Assembly (NCBI GenBank): GCA_944321865.1
Contig: CALUMZ010000100.1
Coordinates: 1 to 35,049 of the forward strand
Direction of reading: 5' to 3'
DNA from: an uncultured Muribaculaceae bacterium
GTDB taxonomy: Bacteria > Bacteroidota > Bacteroidia > Bacteroidales > Muribaculaceae
DNA: 35,049 nucleotides
The translations under genes and the position numbers were made by a program. The notes under the pieces were generated by a model, which worked only from the letters and a program-made list of their open reading frames with translations, searched no databases and was not told where the DNA came from. Shown piece after piece: positions 25,370-35,021 of the stretch. The number at the start of each line of letters is the position of its first letter. Within the stretch, counting starts at the first letter, position 1.

Positions 25370-26410
25370 ATGATACAAAAAAATAATATAATTCTTGCTG
25401 ATTGCTGTCCGGAAGAAGTTGCGACTTTTGCTGAAGGATGCAATTCTATCGCAAATAATCCTTTTAAAATACTATCTTCGATTAGCAATTGGGGACATGG
25501 TGGATTTATTCCGAACTTAAGGCGGTATACTACATATTTCACATTCCCATTTAAAATATTCCTTAACAGGGACAAATATAATGTCATATTGGGGTGGCAA
25601 CAATTTTATGCAATAAATTTTGCACTATTCTGTCGTTTGTTCCATGTAAGAAAGCGTAATGTGGTTATTGCTGCAAATTTTACGTACAGAAGGAAAAAAG
25701 GATTTATTGGAAAACTGTATCGAGCATACATGAAATTTAGTTGCGACAATAAATACGTTGATTATTTTCATGTTCCAAGTCATAATTATGTGTCTGTATG
25801 CTGTAAAGAATTAAAAATAGACGAAAGTAAATTTATAGTTACAAGATTTGGCATACCGGATACTTATGAAGATATGAAAAACATGAAAGTGCCAATAGAT
25901 AATTATTCATTGTCGATAGGCCGATCTAACAGGGATTTTGATTTTCTTGTTAATGTATGGAAACAAGATTGCCTTAAAGACAAAATACTCGTTATCGCAA
26001 GCGACACATGGAAACCGTCAACAAGTTTGCCTGAAAATATTCTGTATCGCAACGATATAAAATATGAAGAATCATTTGCATGGATTAACTGCTGTAATTT
26101 ATGTATTACTTCAATAGATGATGGCAGTATTTGTTCTGGCGACACAGTCCTGCTTACGGGCATGATGTTTGCAAAACCTGTTGTTGTTACCACTCCAAGT
26201 ACGTTGGCAGAAATGTATGTAACAGACAATGAAAACGGGATGTGTGTACCAAAAGATATTAAAGAAGCTGCCCGAAAAATATCTAATCTACTTAAGAATA
26301 AGGCGGAAATACTACGTTTAGGAAATGTAGCACGAAAAAGTTTTGTTTCTAATTATTCGAGGTACAGCATGGGCAGTGCTTTGTGTTTAAGCATAAAAGA
26401 ATATACATAA
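25370..26410 (+). CDS. Glycosyltransferase, GT4/GT1-like (GT-B fold)
   Basis: The C-terminal part of this 346-residue protein carries GT-B landmarks: LTGMMFAKPVVVTTPSTLAE and ENGMCVPKDIKEAARKI, the pattern of a donor-binding region followed by the usual late helices (ILRLGNVARKSFVSNYS). The N-terminal half is divergent and Cys/aromatic-rich, with FPFKIFLNRDKYNVILGWQQ near 61-80. It is the last gene of the flippase operon, 23 bases after the GT4 gene, and shares its A+T-rich composition. Its role as a transferase in the same glycan pathway is inferred; specificity is unknown. Confidence 0.8.
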   Translation: MIQKNNIILADCCPEEVATFAEGCNSIANNPFKILSSISNWGHGGFIPNLRRYTTYFTFPFKIFLNRDKYNVILGWQQFYAINFALFCRLFHVRKRNVVIAANFTYRRKKGFIGKLYRAYMKFSCDNKYVDYFHVPSHNYVSVCCKELKIDESKFIVTRFGIPDTYEDMKNMKVPIDNYSLSIGRSNRDFDFLVNVWKQDCLKDKILVIASDTWKPSTSLPENILYRNDIKYEESFAWINCCNLCITSIDDGSICSGDTVLLTGMMFAKPVVVTTPSTLAEMYVTDNENGMCVPKDIKEAARKISNLLKNKAEILRLGNVARKSFVSNYSRYSMGSALCLSIKEYT

Positions 26411-26461
26411 ATAGCTACTTCCGTTTTAGCCCTATTGCAGAATCTTATTTTTGATGTAGTA

Positions 26462-26494
26462 TAATACGGGATATTCAGTAAATGTCCCGTATTA
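26462..26494. terminator. Hairpin between the convergent glycan operon and PHP gene
   Basis: TAATACGGGATA (26462-26473) and TGTCCCGTATTA (26483-26494) pair over 12 bases with one wobble and a 9-base loop. It lies between convergent genes. T-runs are poor on both sides, so it may be a weak or Rho-assisted terminator. Confidence 0.5.
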
Positions 26495-26533
26495 GTGTTA
26501 GTGTGGGACAAGCGTTATGTGACATATAACCAA

Positions 26534-27349
26534 CTATATCAACCCCAAGAGTTTAAGGGCTTCGAGCCTTCCCGAATTAATCAATTGCGGATAATGGGCA
26601 TCGGAGTTTATAAGCAATGTTGCTCTACTTTTCTTCAACATTTCAAAATATCGGATATTCGGGAAAAATCTGTTGTGTTCTGTATAAGCCTTGGTGTTGA
26701 CTTCAATTATAAGGTGATGATCCATAATGGCTTCAAAAGTGCGCATTACCAAACTATTATACCAATCTTCATTTTCTATCCCTTCTTGAAAATGTCCTGC
26801 GTTGTGCCCTATTTTATCAAAGTGCCCTATTATATCAAATCCTCCTGCCTCTATCATTGAAATGGTTTCGTTGTAAAAACATTCAACCACCGATTTTATG
26901 TCATTATTGAAATACAATCCCATTTTTTGTTTAAATGCAGGATAGCGGCCGTCAATGTCTATATATTTACCCGAATCATTGAACGATGGAATAAAATGAA
27001 CCGACCCGATACGATAATCCAATGGCAATGTGTCGAAATATTCATTTGCCGGTCCCCATTGGGTTCCTAAATAATCTATTTCCATCGACATATACAGATT
27101 TATCTTATCGCCATACATGTTTTTTAATCGGTAAAATTCATTTATGTACATGTCAACGGCCGCCATGCTCATATTGCAAGGCGACTCAAAAGGTATCGGA
27201 GAATGTGGGCTGAAACCATAATCAGTGAACCTCTCGGCAATGGCTTCTTTTACAAAATCTTCCATCGGAGCATGTCCGTCGCAAAACTGTGTATGCGAGT
27301 GGAAATTATATAAATTGCCGGTATTAATTATTTTGTCAAAATCTATCAT
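26534..27349 (-). CDS. PHP-domain phosphatase, histidinol-phosphatase-like
   Basis: This 271-residue PHP-family metallohydrolase shows the metal-binding motifs in order: NFHSHTQFCDGH (H-x-H near the N-terminus), SPHSPIP, EIDYLG with an acidic ligand, RIGSVHFIP, DIIGHFDKIGHNAG, then EVNTKAY and NSDAH at the C-terminus. These resemble HisK-type histidinol phosphatases, which hydrolyse L-histidinol phosphate. No his genes are nearby, so histidinol phosphatase is the best family call rather than a proven function. It lies downstream of floA behind a hairpin and is probably transcribed separately. No clear promoter is seen. Confidence 0.87.
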   Translation of the reverse strand: MIDFDKIINTGNLYNFHSHTQFCDGHAPMEDFVKEAIAERFTDYGFSPHSPIPFESPCNMSMAAVDMYINEFYRLKNMYGDKINLYMSMEIDYLGTQWGPANEYFDTLPLDYRIGSVHFIPSFNDSGKYIDIDGRYPAFKQKMGLYFNNDIKSVVECFYNETISMIEAGGFDIIGHFDKIGHNAGHFQEGIENEDWYNSLVMRTFEAIMDHHLIIEVNTKAYTEHNRFFPNIRYFEMLKKSRATLLINSDAHYPQLINSGRLEALKLLGLI

Positions 27350-27368
27350 TTTTATTTCACATGAAACA

Positions 27369-27398
27369 GCCGTTCATATTACACTTAACATGAACGGC
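27369..27398 (-). terminator. Hairpin between floA and the PHP gene
   Basis: GCCGTTCAT (27369-27377) and ATGAACGGC (27390-27398) form a perfect 9-bp stem with a 12-base loop, 11 bases past the floA stop codon. The U-run on the minus strand is weak (TGTTTC). Confidence 0.5.
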
Positions 27399-27408
27399 CG
27401 GGATATTT

Positions 27409-28395
27409 TTATTTGCCACCCTGTGTAGTAATTGGTTTGGCAATTGATTCTCGCATTGAAGTATCAGCTTCTATGTTTTTCATTTTATAATAATCCATAA
27501 TGCCGAGGTTTCCATTCCTGAATGCTTCAGCCATCGCTTGAGGTACCTCGGCTTCGGCTTCTATCACCTTAGCCTTTGCTTCTTGAGCTTTTGCCTTCAT
27601 TTCCTGTTCAAGGGCTATCGCCATGGCTCTCCGCTCCTCGGCTTTGGCTTGCGCTATATTCTTATCGGCCTGAGCTTGATCCATCTGTAACATTGCACCA
27701 ATGTTCTTACCTATGTCAATATCGGCAATGTCAATCGATAATATTTCAAAAGCCGTCCCTGAATCCAATCCTTTTTTCAATACAAGTTTTGATATTGAGT
27801 CGGGGTTTTCGAGTACTTGTTTATGACTTTCCGAAGAGCCTATCGAGGATACAATACCTTCACCGACACGGGCAAGAACAGTATCTTCCCCTGCCCCACC
27901 CACCAATTGGCGGATATTTGCCCTTACTGTAACTCGAGCTTTCGTAATCAACTGTATGCCATCTTTGGCAACCGCCGTAACGGGAGGGGTATCGATTACC
28001 TTAGGATTGACCGACATTTGAACGGCTTGGAATACATCACGTCCGGCCAAATCTATTGCCGTGGCCATTTTAAATCCCAAATCGATATTAGCTTTGGCCG
28101 CCGAAACCAATGCATGCACAACTTTTTCCACATTTCCGCCGGCAAGATAATGCGCCTCAAGGTCATCGCGGTTAACATCGCTTAATCCGGCTTTATGTGC
28201 TTCAATCATTGCTCGCACAATAACATTAGCAGGAACTTTCCTGATTCGCATAAGAAAAAGTTGGATTAGAGAAATCCTGACACCTGACACTCTTGCCGAT
28301 ATCCATAAAAAGAATGGAACATAATAAAAAAAGATACCAAGTGCTATTAATACAATTATAGCGACAAGGATAAGTGTGATTTCCATTTGAAACAT
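27409..28395 (-). CDS. floA: Flotillin-like membrane protein FloA
   Basis: FloA organises functional membrane microdomains. The 328-residue protein has an N-terminal membrane segment (about 5-28, [19 protein letters not shown]) that anchors it to the inner membrane. An SPFH-type region follows, with [19 protein letters not shown] and [20 protein letters not shown]. Near 240-290 an Ala/Glu/Lys-rich heptad stretch ([20 protein letters not shown]) forms the oligomerising coiled coil. Length and order match the FloA (YqfA) family. ATG 28395 is taken; the ATG three codons later is an alternative. The gene begins 12 bases after the TPR/PD40 gene and is probably co-transcribed with it. Confidence 0.94.
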   Translation of the reverse strand: MFQMEITLILVAIIVLIALGIFFYYVPFFLWISARVSGVRISLIQLFLMRIRKVPANVIVRAMIEAHKAGLSDVNRDDLEAHYLAGGNVEKVVHALVSAAKANIDLGFKMATAIDLAGRDVFQAVQMSVNPKVIDTPPVTAVAKDGIQLITKARVTVRANIRQLVGGAGEDTVLARVGEGIVSSIGSSESHKQVLENPDSISKLVLKKGLDSGTAFEILSIDIADIDIGKNIGAMLQMDQAQADKNIAQAKAEERRAMAIALEQEMKAKAQEAKAKVIEAEAEVPQAMAEAFRNGNLGIMDYYKMKNIEADTSMRESIAKPITTQGGK

Positions 28396-28407
28396 ATAAA
28401 GGCTATA

Positions 28408-29841
28408 TTATTTTTGTTTTAATTCTAATCGTCTTATTGCATTTTCTATCTTCTCGATATTACCGGGATAGGCATCGACCTTTTCTTCAAGTCTTAATAT
28501 TTCACCTTTCAATGAATTACGTTGAACTCCGGCCACTTTTGAGTATTGGACACGTAATCTGTTCAATCGCTCTTTGTCACTTATGTAATTTTGTTGAGTC
28601 ACAATAAGTTCTTCCATACGATGCCGGGCTTCGCTATTCTTGAATTGGTCAAATCGAGTGTATAACACACCGTTCTTTAAATGAAACAAAAAATCATGCC
28701 GTTCTTCTGTCTTATTTTGGGACAATGATTTTATGTCTTGTAATTTGTCACGATAATCTATCCCATTCCATGTAGATTTTATATCGTCAATTTTGGCGTA
28801 TGATATTAACGAAGGTTCCTCGGGGCTGTAATTTACCCTGACAGAATTAGGGATGAATACATATATTGTCACTTTCCCGGGTATGCGGTTTCTATCAGTC
28901 GCCCACCACCCTACTCCGGTAAATTCATCAATTACAAGCATATAATCGTCAAATGGAGAATTATATGGCATCCCAATGTTTTGTGGAGCGTAATATTCTC
29001 CCGTCTCCGAATCCTTCCTACTGATAAATATATCATATCCACCTATTGATTCTTTGCCATTGTTTGCATAATATAGTGTGGTACCGTCAGACATCATAAA
29101 CGGATATGATGAATCACCATCGGTATTAACCGACTTGTCAAGCAACGTTGCTTTATCCCAATTGCCGTCATACAATTTTTGAGTTTCAAACAGGCATTTT
29201 CTCGAGATATTTATAGAGTCGTCCATAGAATAGTCCATACCCCACATCATTCTTGAGCCGCTTTCGGGAGCAAAGACCACGGCTGCACTATCAGCGATAC
29301 TGAACGGCAACGCTGTTTTATCATTGAGAGTACCTGTTCCTGCTGACAACCTGTAATATTTAAAAAACATATCCTTATTTACTACAATACTATCGATGAT
29401 GGCAATCTTTTCCACGTGATCGAGCATTATTTTCGCTTTGCCTAACTTGTTCTCGGCCTCAGATGCTTCTTGTGATATATTTTTCTTCAGTCTTTTTAGT
29501 TCTGCTTTATATTGATCGAACATTTCTTCCCCGCCTTCAAAATCATAAGCATAGAAATCCAACAGAGCCAAATATCTATATGCTTCTACAACTCGCCGAG
29601 ACTTTGCATAATCAAAATATTTACGAGCTTCTTCATATCGACCTAAATTGTACAGGCATACTCCAATCCATTGGTTAACCGATGCATTGCGTTTGTTCTT
29701 ACGGTATTGTTCTTCGAGCAAAGGTAATGCAGCTTGGTAATCTCCGGAAAGATATACTTTTTTAGCTTCGTTTAATGTCGCTCCCTGCAACGGGATTACC
29801 AAAGATGCGAATATTAAAAATATAATAATACGAATTTTCAT
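28408..29841 (-). CDS. TPR and PD40-repeat envelope protein
   Basis: The ATG at 29841 was chosen (477 residues); the longer frame starts at TTG. Residues 1-21 (MKIRIIIFLIFASLVIPLQG) are a signal peptide. Two or three TPR-like helix pairs span about 22-125 (YLSGDYQAALPLLEEQYRK, VCLYNLGRYEEARKYFDYA). A beta-propeller-type PD40 module lies near 225-330, with SYPFMMSDGTTLYYAN and GGYDIFISRKD. The C-terminal 85 residues are charged and coiled-coil-like. Such TPR/PD40 proteins in Bacteroidetes are often periplasmic or outer-membrane associated, some with the gliding and type IX secretion apparatus. Here there is no lipobox or OmpA-like C-terminal domain, so the exact role is open. Confidence 0.75.
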   Translation of the reverse strand: MKIRIIIFLIFASLVIPLQGATLNEAKKVYLSGDYQAALPLLEEQYRKNKRNASVNQWIGVCLYNLGRYEEARKYFDYAKSRRVVEAYRYLALLDFYAYDFEGGEEMFDQYKAELKRLKKNISQEASEAENKLGKAKIMLDHVEKIAIIDSIVVNKDMFFKYYRLSAGTGTLNDKTALPFSIADSAAVVFAPESGSRMMWGMDYSMDDSINISRKCLFETQKLYDGNWDKATLLDKSVNTDGDSSYPFMMSDGTTLYYANNGKESIGGYDIFISRKDSETGEYYAPQNIGMPYNSPFDDYMLVIDEFTGVGWWATDRNRIPGKVTIYVFIPNSVRVNYSPEEPSLISYAKIDDIKSTWNGIDYRDKLQDIKSLSQNKTEERHDFLFHLKNGVLYTRFDQFKNSEARHRMEELIVTQQNYISDKERLNRLRVQYSKVAGVQRNSLKGEILRLEEKVDAYPGNIEKIENAIRRLELKQK

Positions 29842-29870
29842 TTCACCAAGCAATTGTTATTGTTCCAATT

Positions 29871-29901
29871 CAAAAATAATTAATTTCTCTTTCTTCTCAA
29901 A
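29871..29901 (-). promoter_or_regulatory. Promoter of the TPR/PD40-floA unit
   Basis: On the minus strand TTTG (29898-29901) and TATTTTTG (29871-29878) are 19 bases apart, a full match. The implied start near 29866 gives a leader of about 25 bases before the ATG at 29841. Confidence 0.65.
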
Positions 29902-29928
29902 ACAATATCTGCAATAAAAGTGATGTTA

Positions 29929-31821
29929 TTAAAATAATTTGTTGATGCTATCCATTGTCATTATATTAATAATGGATTTCCCATCTTGGGTATAATTGGG
30001 CGTGTCAAGTTGCATCAAGTCCCCTATTAATACATCCATTTCATTTTGAGTAAGGCTACGCCCGTATGGGATTGCGGCTTTCTCGGCTATAATCGATGCT
30101 ATATGTTCTTTAACCCTTGTTGAAGCTGTATGGCCGCCATCGGTTACAGAATCTATCACCTGCAGCAGTAAATCTTTCACATCTATCTTGTCGACTCCGG
30201 CAGGGACGCCATTGATAGACCAATCATTTCCTCCAAGATTTGACAAATTAAACCCTGCGTTTTCCAAATCATCTTGTATACTTTCAAGGATTACGTGTTG
30301 AGAACCCGATAATTGCAACATTTCAGGAAACATTATCCGTTGAGATATTGCGCTTCTCCCCGACATTTGTTTTATCAGCTTCTCAAATAATATCTTGACA
30401 TGAGCTCGATGTTGGTCAACTATCATTACACCGGATTTCACTTGGGATAATATATACTTGTTTTGAATCTGTAGGAAATGGGAATTGTCTGTATTTGTTA
30501 AATTAAGTGTATTATCTGCTGATGGTTCAATTAAAGTCGCAGTATTAGATTCAAGACTATTAATATGCGAAATGCCGTCTTCTATGTTATTAGACATTTC
30601 ATAACTTTCCTGCCTTGAAGATTCAAATCGTTGATACAACTTCTCCCAATCCACTGTAGGATCAACCTTTTTTGTATTCCTATAAGCACCAGTTTCGTTA
30701 GTGCCAAATGGATTATAGGATGTATCAATCTCAATTTGGGGAGATACCGGGTTACCTGTATTTTCTTTTTCAAGATGGAATACAGGTATTTCTGGAGCAT
30801 CATCGGTGTCAAAGTCAATTGAAGGTACGGCACTAAACCGGCCTAAAGACTCCTTTACAGCAGCCGATAATATTTGCCAGATTGGCATTTCGTTTTCAAA
30901 TTTAATTTCTGTTTTTGTCGGATGGATATTAACATCGATTGTTTCAGGATCGACTGAGAAATATAGGAAATAATTAGGTTGCATATTTTCGGGAATCAAT
31001 TGCTCGTAGCTTGACACTACCGCTTTATGAAAATATGGATGACGCATATACCTCCCATTTACAAAAAAATATTGACAAAAATTGCGCTTACGGGCATTTT
31101 CAGGTTTGCTTATAAAGCCTTCAATCCTTACGATAGTCGTATCGATTGAAATTGGTATAAGTTGTTCGTCTATTTTATTTCCAAACAACTGCATTATGCG
31201 CTGTTTAATATTGCCCGGTTGCAATTTATACAATATATTATCGTTATTGTACATCGTAAATTCTACAGTAGGATTTACCAATGCCAAACGTTCAAATTCC
31301 TTTATGATATTGGCTAATTCAATTTTGGGAGCTTTCAAGAATTTTCTGCGGGCAGGAACATTAAAAAATAAATTTTTAACCATAAAGTTACAACCCGGCG
31401 GGCACACATCGGCCACTTGACTCTCGCATTTAGAGCCGCTAATGGTAATATGTGTGCCTATATCGTTGCCTTGCTTTGCCGTTCGTAATTCAAGTTGCGA
31501 TACTGCGGCAATAGATGCCAAAGCTTCGCCTCTGAACCCCATTGTATGCAACGAAAACAAATCGGCGGCATCTCTTATTTTAGAAGTAGAATGACGTTCA
31601 AAAGCCAATCGGGCATCGGTATCACTCATGCCATCGCCGTTATCGATTACTTGTATTAAAGTGCGTCCGGCTTCTTTAAGTATTATCGTTATATTATCGG
31701 CATGAGCATCTATCGAATTTTCCACAAGTTCTTTTATTACCGATGCCGGTCTTTGTATTACCTCTCCGGCGGCAATCTGGTTGGCAACAGAATCGGGCAA
31801 TAGTTTTATTACATCACTCAT
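29929..31821 (-). CDS. mutL: DNA mismatch repair protein MutL
   Basis: MutL links MutS recognition of mismatches to downstream repair. The 630-residue protein has the N-terminal GHKL ATPase, with IAAGEVIQRPASVIKELVEN (16-35; Glu31, Asn35), DNGDGM (60-65) and GFRGEALASI. A linker of about 340-450 is low in complexity. The C-terminal dimerisation domain spans about 455-630. The endonuclease motif of most non-enteric MutL proteins, DQHA-x2-E-x4-E, reads DQHRAHVKILFE here (from about 469), and the CPHGRP-like site reads TQDGKS (611-616). It follows ostA by 24 bases in the ppiC-ostA-mutL order common in Bacteroidales. Confidence 0.95.
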   Translation of the reverse strand: MSDVIKLLPDSVANQIAAGEVIQRPASVIKELVENSIDAHADNITIILKEAGRTLIQVIDNGDGMSDTDARLAFERHSTSKIRDAADLFSLHTMGFRGEALASIAAVSQLELRTAKQGNDIGTHITISGSKCESQVADVCPPGCNFMVKNLFFNVPARRKFLKAPKIELANIIKEFERLALVNPTVEFTMYNNDNILYKLQPGNIKQRIMQLFGNKIDEQLIPISIDTTIVRIEGFISKPENARKRNFCQYFFVNGRYMRHPYFHKAVVSSYEQLIPENMQPNYFLYFSVDPETIDVNIHPTKTEIKFENEMPIWQILSAAVKESLGRFSAVPSIDFDTDDAPEIPVFHLEKENTGNPVSPQIEIDTSYNPFGTNETGAYRNTKKVDPTVDWEKLYQRFESSRQESYEMSNNIEDGISHINSLESNTATLIEPSADNTLNLTNTDNSHFLQIQNKYILSQVKSGVMIVDQHRAHVKILFEKLIKQMSGRSAISQRIMFPEMLQLSGSQHVILESIQDDLENAGFNLSNLGGNDWSINGVPAGVDKIDVKDLLLQVIDSVTDGGHTASTRVKEHIASIIAEKAAIPYGRSLTQNEMDVLIGDLMQLDTPNYTQDGKSIINIMTMDSINKLF

Positions 31822-31845
31822 AGTAAGGAGATAGTTAACTTGTTT

Positions 31846-33522
31846 TTAATTTTTATGCACGCGGCGAGTATTGGCCGGCGAGTTAAATAATTCCTCCATC
31901 TCTTTTGGAATTATAAATATATCATCGGGCGACTTAGGGCGCAGCACATCATACCATGCAAATCCGGCCAGATAGTATTGTGATTTCTTCGCCAAATAAA
32001 GTGGCGTTACATTTCCTGTCACTTCGGGCCACATGGTTATTTTGTCAATTTCCTGTTGTGGTTTTAACAATACAATCATGTAGCTGCTTTCGGCATCTAC
32101 CAATTTATTGTAGGTTGAATCTTCTTCCATCGGATACATGATTAACTGCACGTTTCCACTCACATCAAGTTGGCGTAGCTCCTGATTCACAAAATATGCT
32201 TTCATTTCTTTTCCCGAAAGCTGATTGAAATATACATCCTCTATCAATTCAGCCATAAAACCATAATCCGGCAATAACGCATAATCCACAGTAGAATCAT
32301 TCATGTGAATATCTATGGAATTCCCGGTAATTTGCCTGTTGCCGCTCCAAATGATGGAATGCCGGTCCATGTATAGCATGGAATCTCGTTGCACGTATGT
32401 CATTGAATCGCATATACCTTGCATGTTGAATCTAAAAAAACGCACATTGGGTTCTGCTATCATAACCCTTGATGAATCTTCGAGCATATAGGTGCGAATA
32501 GTATCACCATGCAAATATAAAGTGTCGCCCTCGCTTATTTCTCTTGCTCGGGCTCGTATCGTTGCAAACGAACGATTTTCACGTTCGTTGTGAAATCCAT
32601 AGTCTCCATCCAATATGGAATTATGTACCGAATCTGTCAGAATCATGTTACTGAAGGCTTCGCCATATCCGGCTACACGATCGTAATACAACGTATCGCC
32701 AGTAAGTTTTATTCCGTTGTTGCCAACCAATAGTGAACGATCATATAATGTAGCTTTGTCAGTTTCGGTATTATACCATCCACGTTGAGAATATATTATG
32801 TTGCTATCCGATACAATTGTTGTTGGTCCGACAATATTTGCAATATGCGTTGCCGTATTATAATGTAAAGTGTCGGTTCGCATTACATATTTTTCATTTC
32901 TCAACTCAACATCAAACAAGAACTCGGAATCTTTCGTATTCGGGTCATATTGTCCATATATCGATACCAATTCATTTTCACTATCTACAATACGTCCCCC
33001 TTCAAAATAATATCCTAAATTCGCCACCATATCATAGTCAAGGCTATCGGTGTACAATGTCATGTCTTTGTTTTCGAGTTTAACATTGTACCGCAACTGT
33101 GCTATTTCATCCGTACCACTGTAGTACATAACATCAGAATATACGAAGAGAGTATCGCCTTGAATCATTTTTACATTACCAAAAGCATCGAGCGAGTTAC
33201 TCGAATCATAAAAATATGCACTGTCACAATACATAAATACTCCCTCTTTCCTAAATATTACATTTCCACGGAGTATCTGATATTCGGTGCTTATTTTTTC
33301 ATCGGCAACAAGGTAATCGGCATGTTCGAGGAAAACCTTATTTTTCTGTTGGCGGTTGGCAGAAGGCACTTGTGGCACAACTCTCTTGTTATCACTTATT
33401 TCATTTCTTTGAGCCCACGTATTGTTGTCAAATATCACATTCAATAAAGAAACAGCCAAAAGGCATAAAGTCAAATTCAAGACTTTATGCCCCTTTGCAT
33501 TTGGTATTTTTTTTAAAAACAT
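31846..33522 (-). CDS. OstA/LptA-like lipopolysaccharide transport protein
   Basis: The 558-residue protein starts with a signal anchor or signal peptide (hydrophobic LNLTLCLLAVSLLNVIF, then AQRNE). Residues about 60-200 are OstA/LptA-like with repeated beta-jellyroll turns: ILRGNVIFRKEGVFMYCDSA, ALDAFGNVKMIQGDTL-type repeats and YSDVMYYSGTDEIAQL. Similar strands recur to about residue 470. Such proteins bind lipid A or form the bridge that carries LPS to the outer membrane. It is longer than enterobacterial LptA and resembles the multi-repeat Bacteroidetes type. It lies 15 bases after ppiC and 24 before mutL, in one operon. Confidence 0.88.
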   Translation of the reverse strand: MFLKKIPNAKGHKVLNLTLCLLAVSLLNVIFDNNTWAQRNEISDNKRVVPQVPSANRQQKNKVFLEHADYLVADEKISTEYQILRGNVIFRKEGVFMYCDSAYFYDSSNSLDAFGNVKMIQGDTLFVYSDVMYYSGTDEIAQLRYNVKLENKDMTLYTDSLDYDMVANLGYYFEGGRIVDSENELVSIYGQYDPNTKDSEFLFDVELRNEKYVMRTDTLHYNTATHIANIVGPTTIVSDSNIIYSQRGWYNTETDKATLYDRSLLVGNNGIKLTGDTLYYDRVAGYGEAFSNMILTDSVHNSILDGDYGFHNERENRSFATIRARAREISEGDTLYLHGDTIRTYMLEDSSRVMIAEPNVRFFRFNMQGICDSMTYVQRDSMLYMDRHSIIWSGNRQITGNSIDIHMNDSTVDYALLPDYGFMAELIEDVYFNQLSGKEMKAYFVNQELRQLDVSGNVQLIMYPMEEDSTYNKLVDAESSYMIVLLKPQQEIDKITMWPEVTGNVTPLYLAKKSQYYLAGFAWYDVLRPKSPDDIFIIPKEMEELFNSPANTRRVHKN

Positions 33523-33537
33523 CTTATATCAATCCGC

Positions 33538-34887
33538 TCAATTATTATTCAACCAATCATACTGAAATTCACAGTTCCGCCAACCTTCTTCAATTCTCAC
33601 GTATGTCTCTTTTTGTTTCTTTTTTATCCAGTCTTCGATAACTTGTGCTTTAGCACTATTTTCATACATGGAACGAATCATCTGGTAATCCTCACTTAAG
33701 TTAGCCTTATGCCCGGCTATGCGATTCTTTAATTTGACTATCGCTACAACCTCTTTGTTGCTGCTTTGGTCAATCATTATAAAAGGTTTTGATATTTCAT
33801 TCACTTCCAATGTGTCTACGACCTTTGCTACCTCTTGCGGTAATGCTGCCATCTCAAATCGGGTTCCTCCCATCTGTTGATTGACCATCATACCGTTATT
33901 GTTTTTAGTGTTTTTATCTTGTGATATGTATTGCGCCCCTATTTCAAATGAGAACTTGTCTGCAACAATATCATTTCTAATTGAATCAAGACGGTTCAAC
34001 GCATCAGTCAAATCTTTTTCCGACACTTTGGGCCTTAATAAAATGTGACGTGTGTTGATGCGGTCGCCACGTTTTTCAATTAACTGAATTATATGGAACC
34101 CAAATTCGGTTTCTACTATTTTTGAGACTTTCTTGGTGTCATTGAGATTAAATGCAACACTTGCATATTCAGGAACAAGTTCGCCACGTCCTTTGAATCC
34201 GATTTCTCCACCATATACCGACGAACCGTCTTCGGAATACAAAATTGCCAATGTCGAGAAATCACTTTCTCCCGAATTTATTCTATTTGTATAATCACGG
34301 AGACGTGCTTTCACATCGTCTATTTCTTGCTGAGGTATAACGGGATTAAGTGTTATGATTTGTACTTCCACTTGTAATGGTACGAACGGGATACTGTCGG
34401 ACGGAAGTGAAGAAAAATATTTCCTCACATCCGAAGGTGTTGCCTTTATATCTGACGTTAAATTTCTTTGTACTTCTTGAATGGAATATTGGTCGCGGAT
34501 AACTTCCATCATCTGCTCCTTTAATTCCGGCAATGGTTTCCTAAAATATTCTTCAACCTTTTCTTTTGAACCGAGATTAGCTATGAAATAATTTATTCTA
34601 CTATCGGCTTGTTGCATTACCATGGCATCCTGCACTTCTACTGTGTCTATTTTAGCTTGATGCAGGAACAATTTATTAATGGCTATTCTTTCAGGTATTA
34701 CGCAATATGGATTTCCGTCCATCGACTGCTTCTCATATTGCATTTGCATATATTGTTCTTCAATTTCCGACTTATAAATAGGCTCATCACCAACCACCCA
34801 TGCAACCTCTTCTATTACATTATTTTGGGCCATGCCCATCATTGTCGAGACACAGGCTATTGCTGTCAATATCAATTTATATCTCAC
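33538..34887 (-). CDS. SurA-like periplasmic peptidyl-prolyl isomerase (PpiC/parvulin)
   Basis: This 449-residue exported chaperone/isomerase starts at GTG 34887; the codons before it include an in-frame TAA, so there is no earlier start. The signal peptide is MRYKLILTAIACVSTMMGMA, cleaved before QNN. An N-terminal helical chaperone region covers about 25-165. Two parvulin-type domains follow: about 170-275, with YGGEIGFKGRGELVPEYASV and ETEFGFHIIQLIEKRGD, and a less conserved one to about 390 (TRHILLRPKVSE, NNGMMVNQQMGG). It probably assists outer-membrane protein folding. It is first in the ppiC-ostA-mutL operon. Confidence 0.93.
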   Translation of the reverse strand: MRYKLILTAIACVSTMMGMAQNNVIEEVAWVVGDEPIYKSEIEEQYMQMQYEKQSMDGNPYCVIPERIAINKLFLHQAKIDTVEVQDAMVMQQADSRINYFIANLGSKEKVEEYFRKPLPELKEQMMEVIRDQYSIQEVQRNLTSDIKATPSDVRKYFSSLPSDSIPFVPLQVEVQIITLNPVIPQQEIDDVKARLRDYTNRINSGESDFSTLAILYSEDGSSVYGGEIGFKGRGELVPEYASVAFNLNDTKKVSKIVETEFGFHIIQLIEKRGDRINTRHILLRPKVSEKDLTDALNRLDSIRNDIVADKFSFEIGAQYISQDKNTKNNNGMMVNQQMGGTRFEMAALPQEVAKVVDTLEVNEISKPFIMIDQSSNKEVVAIVKLKNRIAGHKANLSEDYQMIRSMYENSAKAQVIEDWIKKKQKETYVRIEEGWRNCEFQYDWLNNN

Positions 34888-34964
34888 GTTTTTATTTTTT
34901 TATTTTGTTATTACATGGAAATTGAATAAATCAACCTCATGTATTTATTATTCATTAATTACTG

Positions 34965-34972
34965 CAAAGATA
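34965..34972 (-). promoter_or_regulatory. -7 box of the ppiC-ostA-mutL operon
   Basis: The minus strand reads TATCTTTG followed by CA, a good TAnnTTTG match. No TTTG is at -33. The implied start near 34960 leaves a leader of about 72 bases. Confidence 0.5.
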
Positions 34973-35021
34973 TTAGTTTTTCATTATTTATTATGATGAA
35001 AATAGACTTTTTCGCATTTTT

